From positions 1 through 64,000 of the forward strand of contig KN817534.1 in NCBI GenBank assembly GCA_000827495.1: 64,000 bases of DNA, in the 5' to 3' direction. Of the stretch, positions 1 to 12,583 are shown piece after piece. Origin of the DNA: Hypholoma sublateritium FD-334 SS-4 (taxonomy: Eukaryota; Basidiomycota; Agaricomycetes; Agaricales; Strophariaceae). The translations under genes and the position numbers were made by a program. Every line of letters begins with the position of its first letter. Position 1 is the first letter of the stretch. Below the pieces are notes generated by a model. It made no database searches, was not told the origin of the DNA, and saw only the letters and a list, made by a program, of their open reading frames with translations.

Positions 1-210
1 ACAGCGAATTCGCTGGACCCATATTATATGGACTACATGTAAATTGTCTTATATAGCTATATACATTCACTGGTTCACCGAATTCGCTGGACCCATATGA
101 CATGGCACAGTGTACCCGTTCGGTGGACCTTATGGTATGCCCCAGTGTTGTATCCCTACCTGAGGTGGCTTGGTATGTACAAAACGCTCGGTGGCTTATA
201 ATTAACGGCG
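1..210. repeat. degenerate tandem repeat at left edge
   Basis: A near-identical 20-mer containing an EcoRI-like core (CGAATTCGCTGGACCCATAT) occurs at about 5-24 and again at about 79-98. Weaker relatives carrying CGGTGG follow at about 120 and 185. The copies are too few and too diverged to define a unit reliably, and the array may continue to the left of the window. Confidence 0.45.
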
Positions 211-1661
211 CCTTGTAGTTTACGATGCGTGTGTGCCGCCGACTCAGGCGGGCATGCGCGTACTGCCTTTTATGAGGGCACTAATAGTACCGTTTATTCT
301 GTATGTCCGCGACGCCCAGCTCAAGGACCATGGGGAGATCGTGTCAGAATAACTGAACACTAAACTCCTGCGAGCCTCGATCTCATCGGGCAGACGGCTG
401 ACCAGCGACGCCACCAAGATATTCAACCAACGCACAGCCATTGATAAAGGCGTCGGGACGTATGTATCCCACAGGCGTCAAAATTGGGCATGATGCATTT
501 ACAGACTAGGGCGAACATGCATTCTTACAAGGTTCTAGACTATCATTATAATATAAACATACGCAATGTCGACTGCTTTCTTCACAGAAGAAGAACTTGG
601 AGAACATAGGAGTATATTAAGCATAGCGCAGGACGTTCAATTTAAGCGGAATGCACTTTCGCCCGCCTTCTGGAAAAATATATCATTCCAATTTTTTACG
701 GACGCCCTTATGTCCTTACACACGTGCGAGACGGCGCTGCCACTACGTGCCGTTTTCCACGCCACTTGGACACTGTCAGTAGACAAATGTCACCAGTACG
801 CGTCTCGAAGGGATGTCGGACGCACGAGAACGTAGATAAGACCTCCCACACCCATTAGAGTTTGTGCATATGAGCAATCTGACTATATTGTATCCCTTTG
901 ACACTGTTGAGCACAGGACCCGAACAGCTGCGCGATGCGTGTACACCACGCGCGGCCTTCCGCGTCGCGGGTGGGAGATAGCGCGTGCGTGATTATCTTC
1001 GACATTTGGCCAGATATGTGCAAACGCCAGAGGCGCTCCCGAATAAGCGTCGGGCGCGTGTATATTAGCCATGCACGCGTATCGGCTGGCCAGGTCAGGT
1101 CATCACTCGACGATAAGTATTAAAGTAATGGGACGTATTACTATCAGATATCTACGTCGCGCCTACAGACTCCAGGATAGTTTATTTCCTCCTCTGTATA
1201 AGTTTCCAGATCTATATGAATTGCAGAAAGACTGGCTCAGCGAGTTTCCAAGTAGAGTTTGCTGCAGGCAGGCTTGGACCCTGCGTTTATTGTCGGTTCG
1301 GAAGGGCGAGTAAACGACGTAATTGCGTTGGCCAAGCAATTGACACCGCACAAGCACCGCACCTCCGTTTTTTGTAGCGGTCAGGCCAAGGTCAAGCTAC
1401 TGGTCGTCCAACAGAAGAAATTCTCTCGGACAAAGACAGGCCACTAAATTACTGTAATATTCTGCATTTCGCCATATAACATCGCGCAGAATTAAAGAGC
1501 CGATATTTTGAACATACGACAATATAGTAACGTGTCTATGACCCGAAGCAAACCTGAGGCTAGAGGCCTGAAGCGAGGTCATTCTTACATATTGCCTACA
1601 TAGCTCAAGCACGAGGGCCTATCGCATAATCTCATAAAGTGTAAACGACTCGCCTCATGAG
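211..1661. other. intergenic, no supported gene
   Basis: Only short open frames without recognisable domains are seen on either strand. No RNA gene or repeat was recognised. The right part may be promoter for the F-box gene that follows. Confidence 0.4.
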
Positions 1662-3621
1662 ATGTTGAAGATCCGTGAAGGAGCGAGTCGTTCCGCATGC
1701 ATATATAGTGTTATGGATTGTTGTGAATTGTCGAAGCATCCCACATCACGAGGATCCACTGAATTCATGGTAAGCTTTGCATTTTGGGCGTCGAAGACTA
1801 AAAGAGTAGAATCTAATGGTCTTCGACATAAGGCACAAAGTTCCGAGGCAACTGACGGTCTAATGAAAGCACTAACCGCGCGCGTTGGCACCAATGACGT
1901 TCCATCGGAGGAGGAGCGTCAATTACTGCTCCAAATGCTCGCCGGCCCCGAGCGGTCCTTGCATGAAATAAAACAAAACATCGAGCGCACCGCGTAGCTC
2001 TGGAAGTTCCTTGTCGATAGAGCAAGCGCTCTGGCCGCAGATATGGAGCCAAGCCGTGCCCTCCTATCCCCGTTTCGGCGGTTGCCGGACGACATCATCA
2101 GCGAGATCTTCGTCGGTTGTCTTCCTGTCCACCACAACCCAGTCATCGATCCTCGACAGCCACCGCTACTGCTCTCCCTCATCTCTCGCCGCACAAGGAG
2201 CATAGCACTCGCGACACCAAGACTCTGGGCTGCTATCCACATCCCCGTTATATGGCTCTGAACCCGCTGCGACCCTCATGGACGGGCGAAGTAAAGGGGT
2301 CAAAGAGTGGATCACTCGCTCCCGGGCTTGTGACCTGTCCATATCTGTACACGAAAGTTGCGACGCGTATAATTTCCCTAGAACATATACAGATGCCATT
2401 TTCGAAGCGATGACTGAGGCATCCTCCCGTTGGAAACATATCTCGTTGGATTGCTCGTCTTCATCCTTCCTACGTTTGGTCACCTTTCTTAACCAAAACA
2501 CTCCGTCTAGCTGCCCCAGGCTAGAGTCGTTCTCCCTCTCCATAACGACAAGCTTGGTGCCCAGAAACGAGGATCCAGAGTCGGTGTTTATCAGCAGCCC
2601 ATTTGCTACTTCCCCGCGTTTGTGCGACATTCGTCTCCACTCTTCTCATGTAACAGGTTATTACGGAACATACAGCGGACCGTGGTCGCAACTCGTGTAT
2701 CTTTCTCTTGGGACAGAAAACGATACTGTGGGCATTGACTGCGTAGGCACAATCCTCGCTCAGGCCCATCAGCTTCGCACCTGCAAGCTTTGCCTGCACC
2801 TAGATCGTCCGCGTCCATGTCCTTTCTCCTGCCCACAACTAGAAGACATAAACCTTTCATTTCGGGATGACGACTGGTGGGAAAGCCCGGAATCATTGCA
2901 TTATTTTCAAAACATGATCGTGCTGCCCGTCCTCAAGCACATTACGTACGATGGAACCGAGGCATGTGTACCCCTCACGGGCCTCATTCGCGGGGCACAG
3001 GGGCGCATCACACACCTTTCTACCACTTTTTTGTGCGATCCTCTCGTTCTGTTCGAATGTCTTCGGCTCAGCCCGGATCTTGTTTACTTGCATGTATCTG
3101 CTGAGAAGTATGAGATTGGAATGTATGAGGATTCCGCCAGGACATTTTCCAACGAAGCACTTCGGGACTGGAATTCTGCCTTGGATTCGGAGTCTATCGG
3201 CGAATTGCTCCTGAATGCCTTCGTACCTCCAGGTTTTGGCCTCTTTCTTGTGCGAATCCCGGAGACGCTATGTCCCAAAATCGAATATATGTCCTATCAC
3301 GATCCCTACGGAGCGATATACTCGGGCACGATCGCGAAATTTATCAAGACGAAATGTTCCACTGTTCACCTCGCCAATAATCCACAGTACTCCAAGCTCA
3401 AAGGCCTGTCTATAATCATGTTGGAAGAACTGCCTACAGACGACGTCCAATTAAATCGTCTCGAGTTTGCGGACGAGATTGATGCTGGCCTGAATCTTTC
3501 GTTTAAGTACATCCACCGAGCTGCCCCACTGGCACCACAGCTTGCAGCTGATGCCGGTATTTTGTTAAATACCAACCGACCGCTTTGGTGGCCATTTTAT
3601 GACGAGTCAGGATATAGATAA
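1662..3621 (+). pseudogene. F-box/LRR protein, broken by a stop and a frameshift
   Basis: This is an Agaricomycete-type F-box protein. Such proteins recruit substrates to SCF ubiquitin ligases, and the family is hugely expanded in this group. The first part reads a coiled-coil-like lead (TNDVPSEEERQLL) and then the F-box (SPFRRLPDDIISEIFVGCL). A TAG at 1995-1997 interrupts the frame upstream of the F-box. The reading continues in the same frame to about 2250 (ATPRLWAAIHIP) and then moves to the +1 frame, which runs without a stop from about 2250 to 3621 through a leucine-rich C-terminal region and ends in the family-like WWPFYDE tail. The long second frame argues for recent damage, or for a sequencing error, rather than old decay. 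An intron could in principle remove the TAG, but I see no convincing splice pair. The exact start is unknown; a Met at about 1767 is also possible. Confidence 0.72.
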
Positions 3622-4345
3622 TGCGCTTGTAGTCGTACTTATATTTTGTATCTGTTTTGCGCTCTCGCCAGCCCGGCGCAGTCCGTCGATTTAAAATCAG
3701 TACTGCCTTACGACGGCGCCCTCATTGCGTCCAAAAAAAATAAGAGTTCACTGTTCATATTGCTAAGTGCGGGATAAAACAGTTCGTTACTATCCATCGT
3801 AGTACGTCTCCGTCGTACATACAGACATCATGTAAATACTTATTCAATTTGGAAATTATGTTTCAGGATGCTCGGTATCACCTGAGAGGTTTTAGCGTTC
3901 GCACTGGTCAGGAACTCTGAAAATAGTCAACCGTACAACATCGAAACATTGTCCTCTGTGGTGACCAAAAGAAAGGATACGTCCAGCCCGTTTACGGATT
4001 GTCTCCATTCATGACGCATGTGGGTGCCGGCTTGCGGTTGCTGCAGCGTTCGGGTTGGCCACCTGGCCAATTCCTAGTACATTTTGAGGCTATGCCACGC
4101 TTTAGAATCACATTTACCAGGATACTTTAGTCGAAATAGGGCATCAATGCTTCAGCACTTCAGCCAGTAGCCTGATTAGTTCACTTTTCATTCATCCGAA
4201 GCGGTGGCGAGAAGCGCAAGAGGCCCGAACGTGAATGAGTTATGGCCCCCATCATGGGCCACTCAAGGGACTTTGCTTTTCTGGCCCGTTGCGGTTTCGC
4301 TGAAACAAACAAATGCCACACGGTAAATTCATGACTATCGAAGGG
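3622..4345. other. intergenic between two F-box loci
   Basis: There is no coding signal. The stretch ends in the TATA element of the next gene. A short A-run lies near 3734 and nothing else was recognised. Confidence 0.4.
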
Positions 4346-4353
4346 TATATAAG
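4346..4353 (+). promoter_or_regulatory. TATA box of second F-box gene
   Basis: TATATAAG lies 54 bp upstream of the ATG at 4407, a distance that fits fungal TATA-containing promoters. Confidence 0.5.
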
Positions 4354-4406
4354 GAAATGGAAGATAGGTTTAACCACACACCTCATTCGCATCTCAAGCC
4401 ACCTCT

Positions 4407-5348
4407 ATGGCATACCGTTTCAAGACCTTCTCAGATCTACCCCAAGAAATGTGCGATGAAATTGTGGACGTTGGACACAAAAGTCCACATTACCTTAAGT
4501 CGTGTGCTCTGGTTCACAGAAGTCTTCGCCACCGGGCACAGGGTCATTTATTCAAATCTGTGAACCTTTCGACCTTCGACCGCGTCGTCCGACTCGTAGA
4601 AATCGTGGAGAATAATTCGCAGGTAGCCCAGTATATCTCCGATATCAGAATTACCTTCGCGGGCGCCGTAAGAGAGGAAGAGATAGATACATCACTGGCT
4701 TTTTTGCTCAAACTCATCAAGCAATCGTCCCCCGCTTATCCATCCTTCCCTAAGCTTTCCATCATTCAGGATCTCCCCGACAAGCACTTCCCAGACGAGC
4801 CCTACAAGTGTCGCATCACATTTCGGGAGACCACACAATGTCTGGTCGGTGTCACGCATCTCTGCCTAAAAGATGTCCTCGACTTTCCAGCCGTCCTACT
4901 GCGTCGCTTCAAAAAGCTCACCAATCTCACTGTGATAAATTCGCATTTTGATTTGCCACTGTACTCCCTGGATCGACCTAAATGTTCCGAATCACTCCCT
5001 TCCATCACCGATATTCACATTGAACACACCGACCAGTTTCCGAGCTTCCTCATATCCTGCTGCCCAGAACTGAAAAACCTCAGTATCGACCGCGTCACTT
5101 TCTATCCTCCTCAGATTGAGGCCGCGTCGTCTGTCTTCCCGTATTTCCCGAAGATCACGCACTTGAAATTCAGCAGATGTAATGTGGCCACAATTCTTGC
5201 GTTGGGTCAGTCGGTTGTAGACCTTAGTCGTCTTCGATGTGTGTCCAATGTCGTGGATGGTTCTTGTAATGAGAAACAGACTGAGGAAGAGATTCAATGC
5301 CGAGATCATATCATGCAGCTGACTAGAGTCTCTCTGCAGGATGTGTGA
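4407..5348 (+). CDS. F-box protein, short
   Basis: A single exon encodes 313 residues. The N-terminus reads as an F-box of the basidiomycete kind: FSDLPQEMCDEIVD, then a conserved Ser/Cys-Ala-Leu-Val-His-Arg-Ser segment and the HLFKSV element at about residues 40-52. The rest contains LRR-like strands (LTNLTVINSHFDL, ELKNLSIDRVTF, ITHLKFSRCNV). Family members are usually 400-500 residues, so the protein is probably truncated at its C-terminus. The TGA at 5346 follows SLQDV, where family members continue through more repeats, and I found no continuation in another frame or a clear intron. The start is the first Met of the F-box frame and lies below a TATA box. The expected role is an SCF substrate adaptor; the substrate is unknown. 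Confidence 0.72.
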   Translation: MAYRFKTFSDLPQEMCDEIVDVGHKSPHYLKSCALVHRSLRHRAQGHLFKSVNLSTFDRVVRLVEIVENNSQVAQYISDIRITFAGAVREEEIDTSLAFLLKLIKQSSPAYPSFPKLSIIQDLPDKHFPDEPYKCRITFRETTQCLVGVTHLCLKDVLDFPAVLLRRFKKLTNLTVINSHFDLPLYSLDRPKCSESLPSITDIHIEHTDQFPSFLISCCPELKNLSIDRVTFYPPQIEAASSVFPYFPKITHLKFSRCNVATILALGQSVVDLSRLRCVSNVVDGSCNEKQTEEEIQCRDHIMQLTRVSLQDV

Positions 5349-8300
5349 CTGCATTGCGGTCCGCGACTATCAATTCTATTTCGCTTTTTAGTCCAATATT
5401 TTCTGCAGAAAGTTAGATGGTTGCTGCTTACCTGACAGACTCGTCTTCGAATACTTCAAGTGTAACAAGTATCGCATCTTCGATAGATGAATCTTGTATA
5501 TTCCTCCAGGAACGGTTCCAATAATAATTCTGGTACGGAAGAGATCGACGAGGAGAACGGTATGTAATTAGTTACATTCGATTTCGTCATGCAGAGGACC
5601 GCCAGTAGCTAGTAGCGTGGAATGAAACGCTCTTCAGATTTTAAGCTTCAGATTTATCAGGCGGGAGGCACAACTAGGAGCCAGCGTAGTAAACAGTAGA
5701 GGCTCACGTCTACGCCTTTCGACGAGGAGAGAAGACGACAAATGGCAAAAGATAGGAAGCTCGAGCTCAAGGACACGGCCGAGGAGAAACGGTGGCACGC
5801 GCGGACCCAGATAGACCGCGACATCAGTAGAGGAGCAATTCAATACGGAAATTATTGACGCAGCCCGAGCATCATATGCGGGTAGAAGACCGGAGTGAGC
5901 AACGAGAACGAAGAACAATGACAAGAAGCAAGAGCAAAGATGAAGATGAACGAGGTTCGCAGGGACTCAGATCCGGCGGAGTGGGTGAGAGTGGCGCACA
6001 CCGACATGTATTGTCGACGCGGTGGAGTCATGCATGAGTGGCGATTCAGTGTGGCAAAAGTGCAAGCCTATGTACGCATCAGTTATCAACGTAACGAATG
6101 AGCACCAGCGCACGCAGATGCAAATATACCGTTGTCCAGCAGTTCTCCAGGATGGCGGGCACTGGGCTGCACGCTACAAGTAGGCAAATATCCAAAGATG
6201 CTGGCGTGTACCGAGCCCACACTTAAGTGGTATGATTGGCTGTTAAATATACGTGAAATTCAAGAGGGGGAGCACACCAGTTATGATGCAGCACTCAATA
6301 CCATTCGTTGTGCGTAGAACTTGCGTAGAACAGTTCCGACTTGGTTCCGACCCCCAGCGCGAGGATTTGAACCATCTCAAACACAATGTCTTCGATAAAT
6401 TAGGCAACAGTTGGTCTATGGGCGAATCCTCGAACCAGAGCCGGAGAGAATATGTAAGGAGGCGAAGAACATGTTGAAAAACCCTTGTTCGAACTGCGAA
6501 CTTGCTGCTGTGGCAGTGCTGTCAGAGAAATTCGTCACAAGATCGTCACACTCGAAATCCCGTGCCTGTCGTGCTCGGCTCCGAAATGGTGGCAGTGAAA
6601 ATTGAAATGCTTCCGAGTCTGTCCCCGGTCTGTCCTTCCTTCGACCAACCTTCGACGACCCCGAATGTCGAAAGCACCAGCACCATCCTAGAGTACTTTA
6701 CTGTCCCAGGTATGTCTAATGGCTGTGCTATCTTTCAATTTCATTCTTTACCATTACGCACTGCCCGCCCGCATCAGTACCGTGACAAGGTGTTCGTCGA
6801 CACCTTCCATTGCATGCCCCACCAGACGTAGAGAAACTGAAGTCCAGAGATGAAGTGGTGCGTCGAGCCCCATATTTTGTTTCAATCCAAGCAGGCGAAA
6901 TAAAATGCAATAAGGCTGGGACTCTCGCTGACTGACGGTACTCCCCAGAGTCGCCACTCAGGGTCTTCATCAATCGACGTCTTTCTATGTCTGATTCATA
7001 TAACCGTGAATCAACCTGTCGCATTCCTGTCAAATTATTATGTGATATAAAATCCCCTCCACATTCTCCAACATCCTTGACGTTCGTCCCACCGATTATC
7101 ACTTTAATTCACACTGGTTCATTGAATGCTCGGCTGGCTAACGTCCTCGCAAGAGGCTGTACTGAAGGGCATGCATCGTGCGCTCCACAATATCTAGATT
7201 AGCAGAGGTGAGTGTATGTTTGTACGAGACAATCCTTGGAGCTCTGACGTGGATGCTCGACCCTAAACAGATATTCGCTCTATTTTCGAAGAAACCCGTT
7301 GCGCATTGCAACAAAACACTGATTTTAAGAAATACGAACTCATACAGATTATCATGCGCTATGTGGATTGCGATTGAGCCTAGGTCGCTCCTCACATCTG
7401 GGAATTGCGGTGTACACGATTCGAAACCTTTGCTTTGTTCAGAGAAAATGATCTCCATTCGATGTTTCTGCTCTGAGGCTGATCTGCTGCGTACACCTTG
7501 TTTGAACACTACTCCATGTTTGTGATATCAAGGTGTTGGCGAACATGAACAGCTACGCGACATGGCTCCGCTCCCCATGCACGCAAATCTGCCCAAATCA
7601 ATCCCCGTGGCATCTGGCCGGTAGTCTGGATTTGGGCTGGTTCAGTATGGCCGCACGCAATCTGAGGGATATAACATCGAAGAGGCGCCGCGAGACGCGG
7701 TTCTATCTCTGCATCTCAATCGCTGCGGCTTTAGCGGTTCCGGTTAGTCTTGAAACCATCCGCATCTCCATACCGCATCGTCAGTGGAGGGCCATTGAAT
7801 TCCCCTCTTCGCCTTACACGCTAAAACATCGATGTCGAAGTGCTTCACCTAGTTTTAAGCTCAGTAACCTCGTCGACCATGCAGTGCATATGGAGAAAGT
7901 GTCTTATAATCGCCCCGCCTCATGTTTTCTGGGGTGCTTTTTGTATAATGCCAAAAATAGGTGATCGACAACTGCCAGCGGCTCTGCAAGTAAGTATATC
8001 GCCCAGAATGTGGCCGTGCTGACCACCCTCGTGTATGTTTAGGAGGAGCTTGGCTACTCCCAGACGCTTCCGGAAAACGTCGACGTCCCTCTACCGTTAG
8101 GCAGACACTTGGACACTCCCACAGCCCCCTACCTGGCGATAACAATGTCGCAGATTTGGTTCTCGCGAGGAATCATGTCGCTGATAAGCACACCCAATCC
8201 TGTCTGAAATGAAATCGCCGTCACGCCGCCAGCGTGGATTTCTCATGTCGTACCTAATGGGCAATACATTGATGGGCGTACTAGTGCGGTACGCACCGTG

Positions 8301-8506
8301 CCGCTGTGAGAGGAATTGCACTCATCGGACAATGCCAAGTTAACGGTTTGCAGGAAGGTTATGTTAAACACGTCGAATGTGTGTTTAGGTATACGGAAAT
8401 GCTGTCATGAATCAATGTGCGATGCACGATGTGCTTTATCTGTGCAGCTGGACTATTGCTATCAACGTAGGCGCTCAATCACAGGCGAAAAATACATCTC
8501 TGTACT
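5349..8506. other. long gene-poor stretch
   Basis: Many short open frames of 60-143 residues overlap on both strands. None shows a domain, a signal peptide or codon-supported splice joins. Charged reading frames at 5640-6040 (KDRKLELKDTAEEKRW) could be remnants of a mobile element, but I recognise no catalytic motif. Confidence 0.35.
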
Positions 8507-9299
8507 TTATATTTGGACAAAAGGCTCAGTTAAATCATTGCTAGAATTATATTGAATTATACATTTCTCCGGGAGTCCGGGCGAGCCTAAGTGATATACC
8601 TGCACAGTTGTCCGAAAGTCCAGCGGTTTATCCCACCAAAAGAAATACATAAAACTATTCAGGGCTGCGAATGCCAAGCTCACGAGCTCCAGCTCTGTCA
8701 TGATGAACCCTTTTTCCTTTCGTATGATATTGCGGGCTATAAGCCACATCGTTTACCCAAGGACAAGTGTCTTCGATAGGCCGTCGCCTTTTCTACAGTC
8801 ATTGATTTCCTCTACTATCGTACGAAATTCCATCATCCGCGCGTCCGACAACTCCACTATACGCTCGGGCGACAGAGTGCCCAATGCCCATTCTGTGGTT
8901 TCCATGGTAGAGAATGCAGCCTCCAATTTGGATGAAATATACATGCTTCTTTGACTATACAGGCTCTCTGTATAGCCGTGAACCATCTCCTTCACTAAAT
9001 AGATCACTGAAAATTCGGTTGAGCTCACCTTTGTAATGCTTGCCAGTTTTCGGGTACCCACCCACTGCCTAATCGCACAGAATATCATCATTTATGGAGT
9101 GATTGTGGTCCAAAACATAAATTCTATTCGCTTGAGTTCCGACATGCCGTTCCTTCGTTCTCGCCGCTGGAATATTAGGGCGAACACTTACCCACGTGCA
9201 TGCAAAAATATTGCGAATACAGGAGCGCGGATTCGGACATGAAAGATTAAGTGGAGATAATGTCCCGAGCGACCATCGGTATATATGCTTACGCAGCAT
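8507..9299 (-). pseudogene. decayed paralogue of the multi-pass membrane protein at 15-16.8 kb
   Basis: Read on the minus strand it follows the intact paralogue segment by segment: CTWVSVRPNIPAARTKE, then FWTTITP-stop-MMIFCAIRQWVG, RKLASITK, LSPERIVELSDARMMEF, KTLVLG-stop, and FAALNSFMYFFWWDKPLD. Three lesions are visible. A frame change lies between the PNIP segment and MSELKRIEF (about 9130-9150). A TAA at 9092-9094 stands where the paralogue has Glu. A TAA at 8753-8755 stands where it has Gln. The segment matching the paralogue's KTHGYFLQMGGF is badly diverged, and the C-terminal membrane domain is missing. It is a dead, truncated copy about 6 kb from its live relative on the same strand, so local duplication is likely. 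The outer limits are approximate. Confidence 0.8.
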
Positions 9300-11625
9300 C
9301 GATAGTCCGCTGGAGCGAGTAGAGCAGAGTGAGTAGTAGTATCATTTACAAACGACAGAGACACCCACTTTGATGTCATAACTTCAAAGAATCAGTGTAT
9401 AAATGAACGCGTGAAAAGGCGGATTTCGGGAGGCGGATTTCATATCTGCACAATGTGTAGACTGCGCTGTAGTCTCAGGTAACTGCGCATTAGTAAACGA
9501 GGCTGCTATCGTTGTGCGATATCATAAGCGCGAGTAACGGTGACGGCATGGCCTGGAAACTGCGATAGTGAGACTATCCCCAAGGTCGAAGGCCGTATTT
9601 AGTTGTGCGAAGGCGGTGATGGACTACTCTCACAGCTACTATCTATGAAGAACAAGATGCTGGTGGTGTGACGTTTCACAGTCATTTGGGTTTAGGAGGC
9701 ATCCAATTATGTACCACAGTGGCGGTGGTCAATCCAATCCATACAAATAAGATATTGTAGGGCCAGCACTGCGTCATGTATGGAATATAAATGTGTTTCC
9801 ATGGACATTTCAACCACGATTAAGTATTAAGCCCCCATCGTAGAGACATACTATGATATATCTGACGTAAAAAATTGTTATCGCTAGAATTAATGCATCA
9901 CTTTTCTATGTGAACGATCGGAAGCCTAGTCCATGTTCCTTTCGCAGATAACGACAAAAGGACTCGGGAAGAACAGATGTAACAGGGATCTGACCCCTCA
10001 GACTCTTGTCGAATAATAAACAGACCGATGACAAATGTATTTCAAGCAAAAAGCCCAATCCAACCATCCAAGTTTTCGACACCAAACAGTACAGGGACCC
10101 CTTCTAGCCGATGTATTTTTTATTTGGCCGTTCTAAAAATAGATATGGTAGATAAGGCGTGACATCGAATTTTGTACATGATAGCGATGCATATTACCTA
10201 GCACATGTACAGAAAGCTTTTATTTTCTTCTTGGTATCAAGTAGCACGGATATTTTCTGTGGAGTATTTTGTATTGAGCAAGATTCGTGAGAACCAAAGC
10301 CTCATATGTTTGCCGAGCGTATATATTTGCATCGACTTGCTATCCGCTTATCACTACAAGGCGAAGCAATTTCTTGTACTGATTGACGCGTAGAATACTT
10401 AAACGACGTACCCCGAATATCGCGCCGTCTAGGTTGACCGTGGGGTCAGTTGAGCAGTATATGAAATAATACCAAGAACTGAGGGTACTTTCGTAAGCAA
10501 TGTTTGTGCGTCTGGGTATGTAATGATGCAGAGAGTACCGGAAATTGATTTGTGACCTCGAAAATTGGCATACCAACTTACCAATTATGAGCCATAGATG
10601 CAAACCGCGTCAAACCAACTCTGGAACACTTTTACACTGACATCTGCTGTTGATGAACGCGTTCAGTGTATAGTTAATTCATCTGAGCCATGTACGGTTC
10701 ATGCTTCTGATACCTCAGGGCCATATTAAATTAAATAGACACACGGAATGAGAAACACAGTAAGCACTGAAGCAGAGGGGGTGAAGCCAATGTAAAGCTT
10801 CAGCGCTTCAGCTTCACTCGAACCACTTCCACATCCAGACTTGAAACATCTAGGCATCCAAGGTTCGAAGACTCGAGTCCATCTTAATCCTAATTACTTC
10901 TGTGTCGCCTTTTTTCCGAGTCGTTAGCTTGCTGTTAATCATGTCATGGATAGGCTTCTCACGTTACCAGTGCTATTGTGTGGCAGCCGACGGCTATTTC
11001 TTCTTGAAATTAAGTTCACTGACCATTTGTGTGGTAGTTATTCTCATGTCGGCCGGCTTTGTTCCACAGAATTCAGGGTGCCTTGATACGTAGCAAGGCC
11101 CAAGCACTCAAACTTCAGGCGTTCATATCCAAGATACTAACGATGATGCACTCTATCCGTGTGGGGCTGCCAGTGGCGAAGAATGTCTCAGTACAAGGAG
11201 ACTATATACATCCAAATTGGTACACCACTTGTATCCTAAATATTGGTTCGATGCAAGGGAAGAGCGTACGTCTAGGGCGGCTGTGTTAGGGCTGCGTCTT
11301 CCATCGATAGGGTGGAGAAATTTTTTAAAAAGGGTTGGGTGGGGTAAATCACATTTGGGACAGTATGATCGATCAAAAACAGCTAAAATCATGGCTTAGA
11401 CTAGTACTTCAACGCATACTTAAAGCATGTCAGAAAGATCACCTGCAGACAGTCGGGACGGTATCCGGGAGTCGGAGGGACCCTTGTGATACTATTTTGG
11501 GACTATCACGTCACTATTGTGATCCGGCGAGTATTGTGATCCGGCTAGTGATGGGCCCCGTTTTAAGCGCCGAGATTGACCGGAATACGAAGACGAACAA
11601 TGCGGATCCAATGCTTGAGCGGTGG
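9300..11625. other. AT-rich gene-poor stretch
   Basis: I see no gene here. Short frames lack domains. A short tandem duplication built on TTGTGATCCGGC lies at about 11517-11550. Confidence 0.35.
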
Positions 11626-11713
11626 GGGCATATATGGTCACCGCAAGTGGGTTGGGCCGCCGAAGGTGAGGGCATGTATGGTCACCTCAAGTGGGTTAGA
11701 CCGCCGATGTGGA
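11626..11713. repeat. two-copy 44-bp tandem repeat
   Basis: Units at 11626-11669 and 11670-11713 share GTATGGTCACCTCAAGTGGG-like cores and the CCGCCGA end, with a few substitutions between them. Confidence 0.6.
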
Positions 11714-12124
11714 GGTGTGCGCTGGGGCAGTGACCTGTATGTGCGCGTCACGAGAATGGCCTTGCATCGGCGCATTGACCTCGAGTAAACACATATGTTT
11801 AAAACCGATTTTTTTGCTTGAACAATAAGAAGGTAGACATGATAGCAAAGTTGCAGAATCGTCTGGAATTACAGTAGTAACACCCTTCTATTATCTATTT
11901 CACGTAAGTGTAAGTACCATACTTGAATATCCGGACAACTCTACCCCTGGAATCTCTTCTGACCTAGTGATATCTTGTTTCGAAGATAGTAGATTTTGCT
12001 CCGGATTTCGTTTAAATAGCCAGGTCGAGTCCAAGTCATAGAATGTCACTAAGCATCGAGCATGCGCATAGATGATGTCGATGACCGACGACACGGCTTC
12101 GGGCAAGCTTCGGGATAGATGAAG

Positions 12125-12264
12125 TTAGCGGGTTCGACAAAGTTCAGCATGAAAATCCAACGAATAGTTCAATTGGTATGAGCGTGCTTTTGTCTGCCGT
12201 TGGCCTGGGCCCAACTTTTGGTAGCGGACAAGCGGCTGCGCACCTGGCTGGTCGAACCCGCTAA
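12125..12264. mobile_element. 140-bp element with perfect 14-bp inverted ends
   Basis: TTAGCGGGTTCGAC at 12125-12138 is matched by its exact reverse complement at 12251-12264. The length and ends suggest a small non-autonomous element or a MITE remnant. No clear target-site duplication flanks it. If the outer TTA/TAA is counted as target rather than terminus, the inverted repeat becomes 11 bp. An internal A-box-like segment (TAGTTCAATTGGT) near 12167 and the GGTCGAACCC at the right end also recall a tRNA-derived SINE. Confidence 0.45.
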
Positions 12265-12583
12265 TCTCCCACGAACCACTTGAGTGCCGACACATCGGGA
12301 GTTTCCGGCATAACGCACGTTGCTTTTCCTCCTCTCATGCAACTTCGTCCAACGACCGGCATACCTATTTCAGAAAGAAATGGCATCGACAGAAAGGCAG
12401 TACCCGCTTGGCGCTACGCAGCGCATATGGATTTGGCCTGACAGTTCCGCTTGAAACGAATCGTTCTCCATGCTCGCTAGTGACATTGTCAACCACCGAC
12501 TAGATCACAATGGGCATCGATCACCCTTGTAAAAGCCATATAACTTGGTTATCCAAGGTACGTCTGGCACATCTTCGCGAGAT

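Noticed and set aside
6355..6440. tRNA-like T-arm word on the minus strand (GGTTCAAATCC)
   Set aside because: Flanking bases do not form a T-stem or an acceptor stem, and no D-arm is found at the right distance.
7533..7964. 143-residue plus-strand frame
   Set aside because: No signal peptide, domain or plausible codon pattern; similar-length frames overlap on the other strand.
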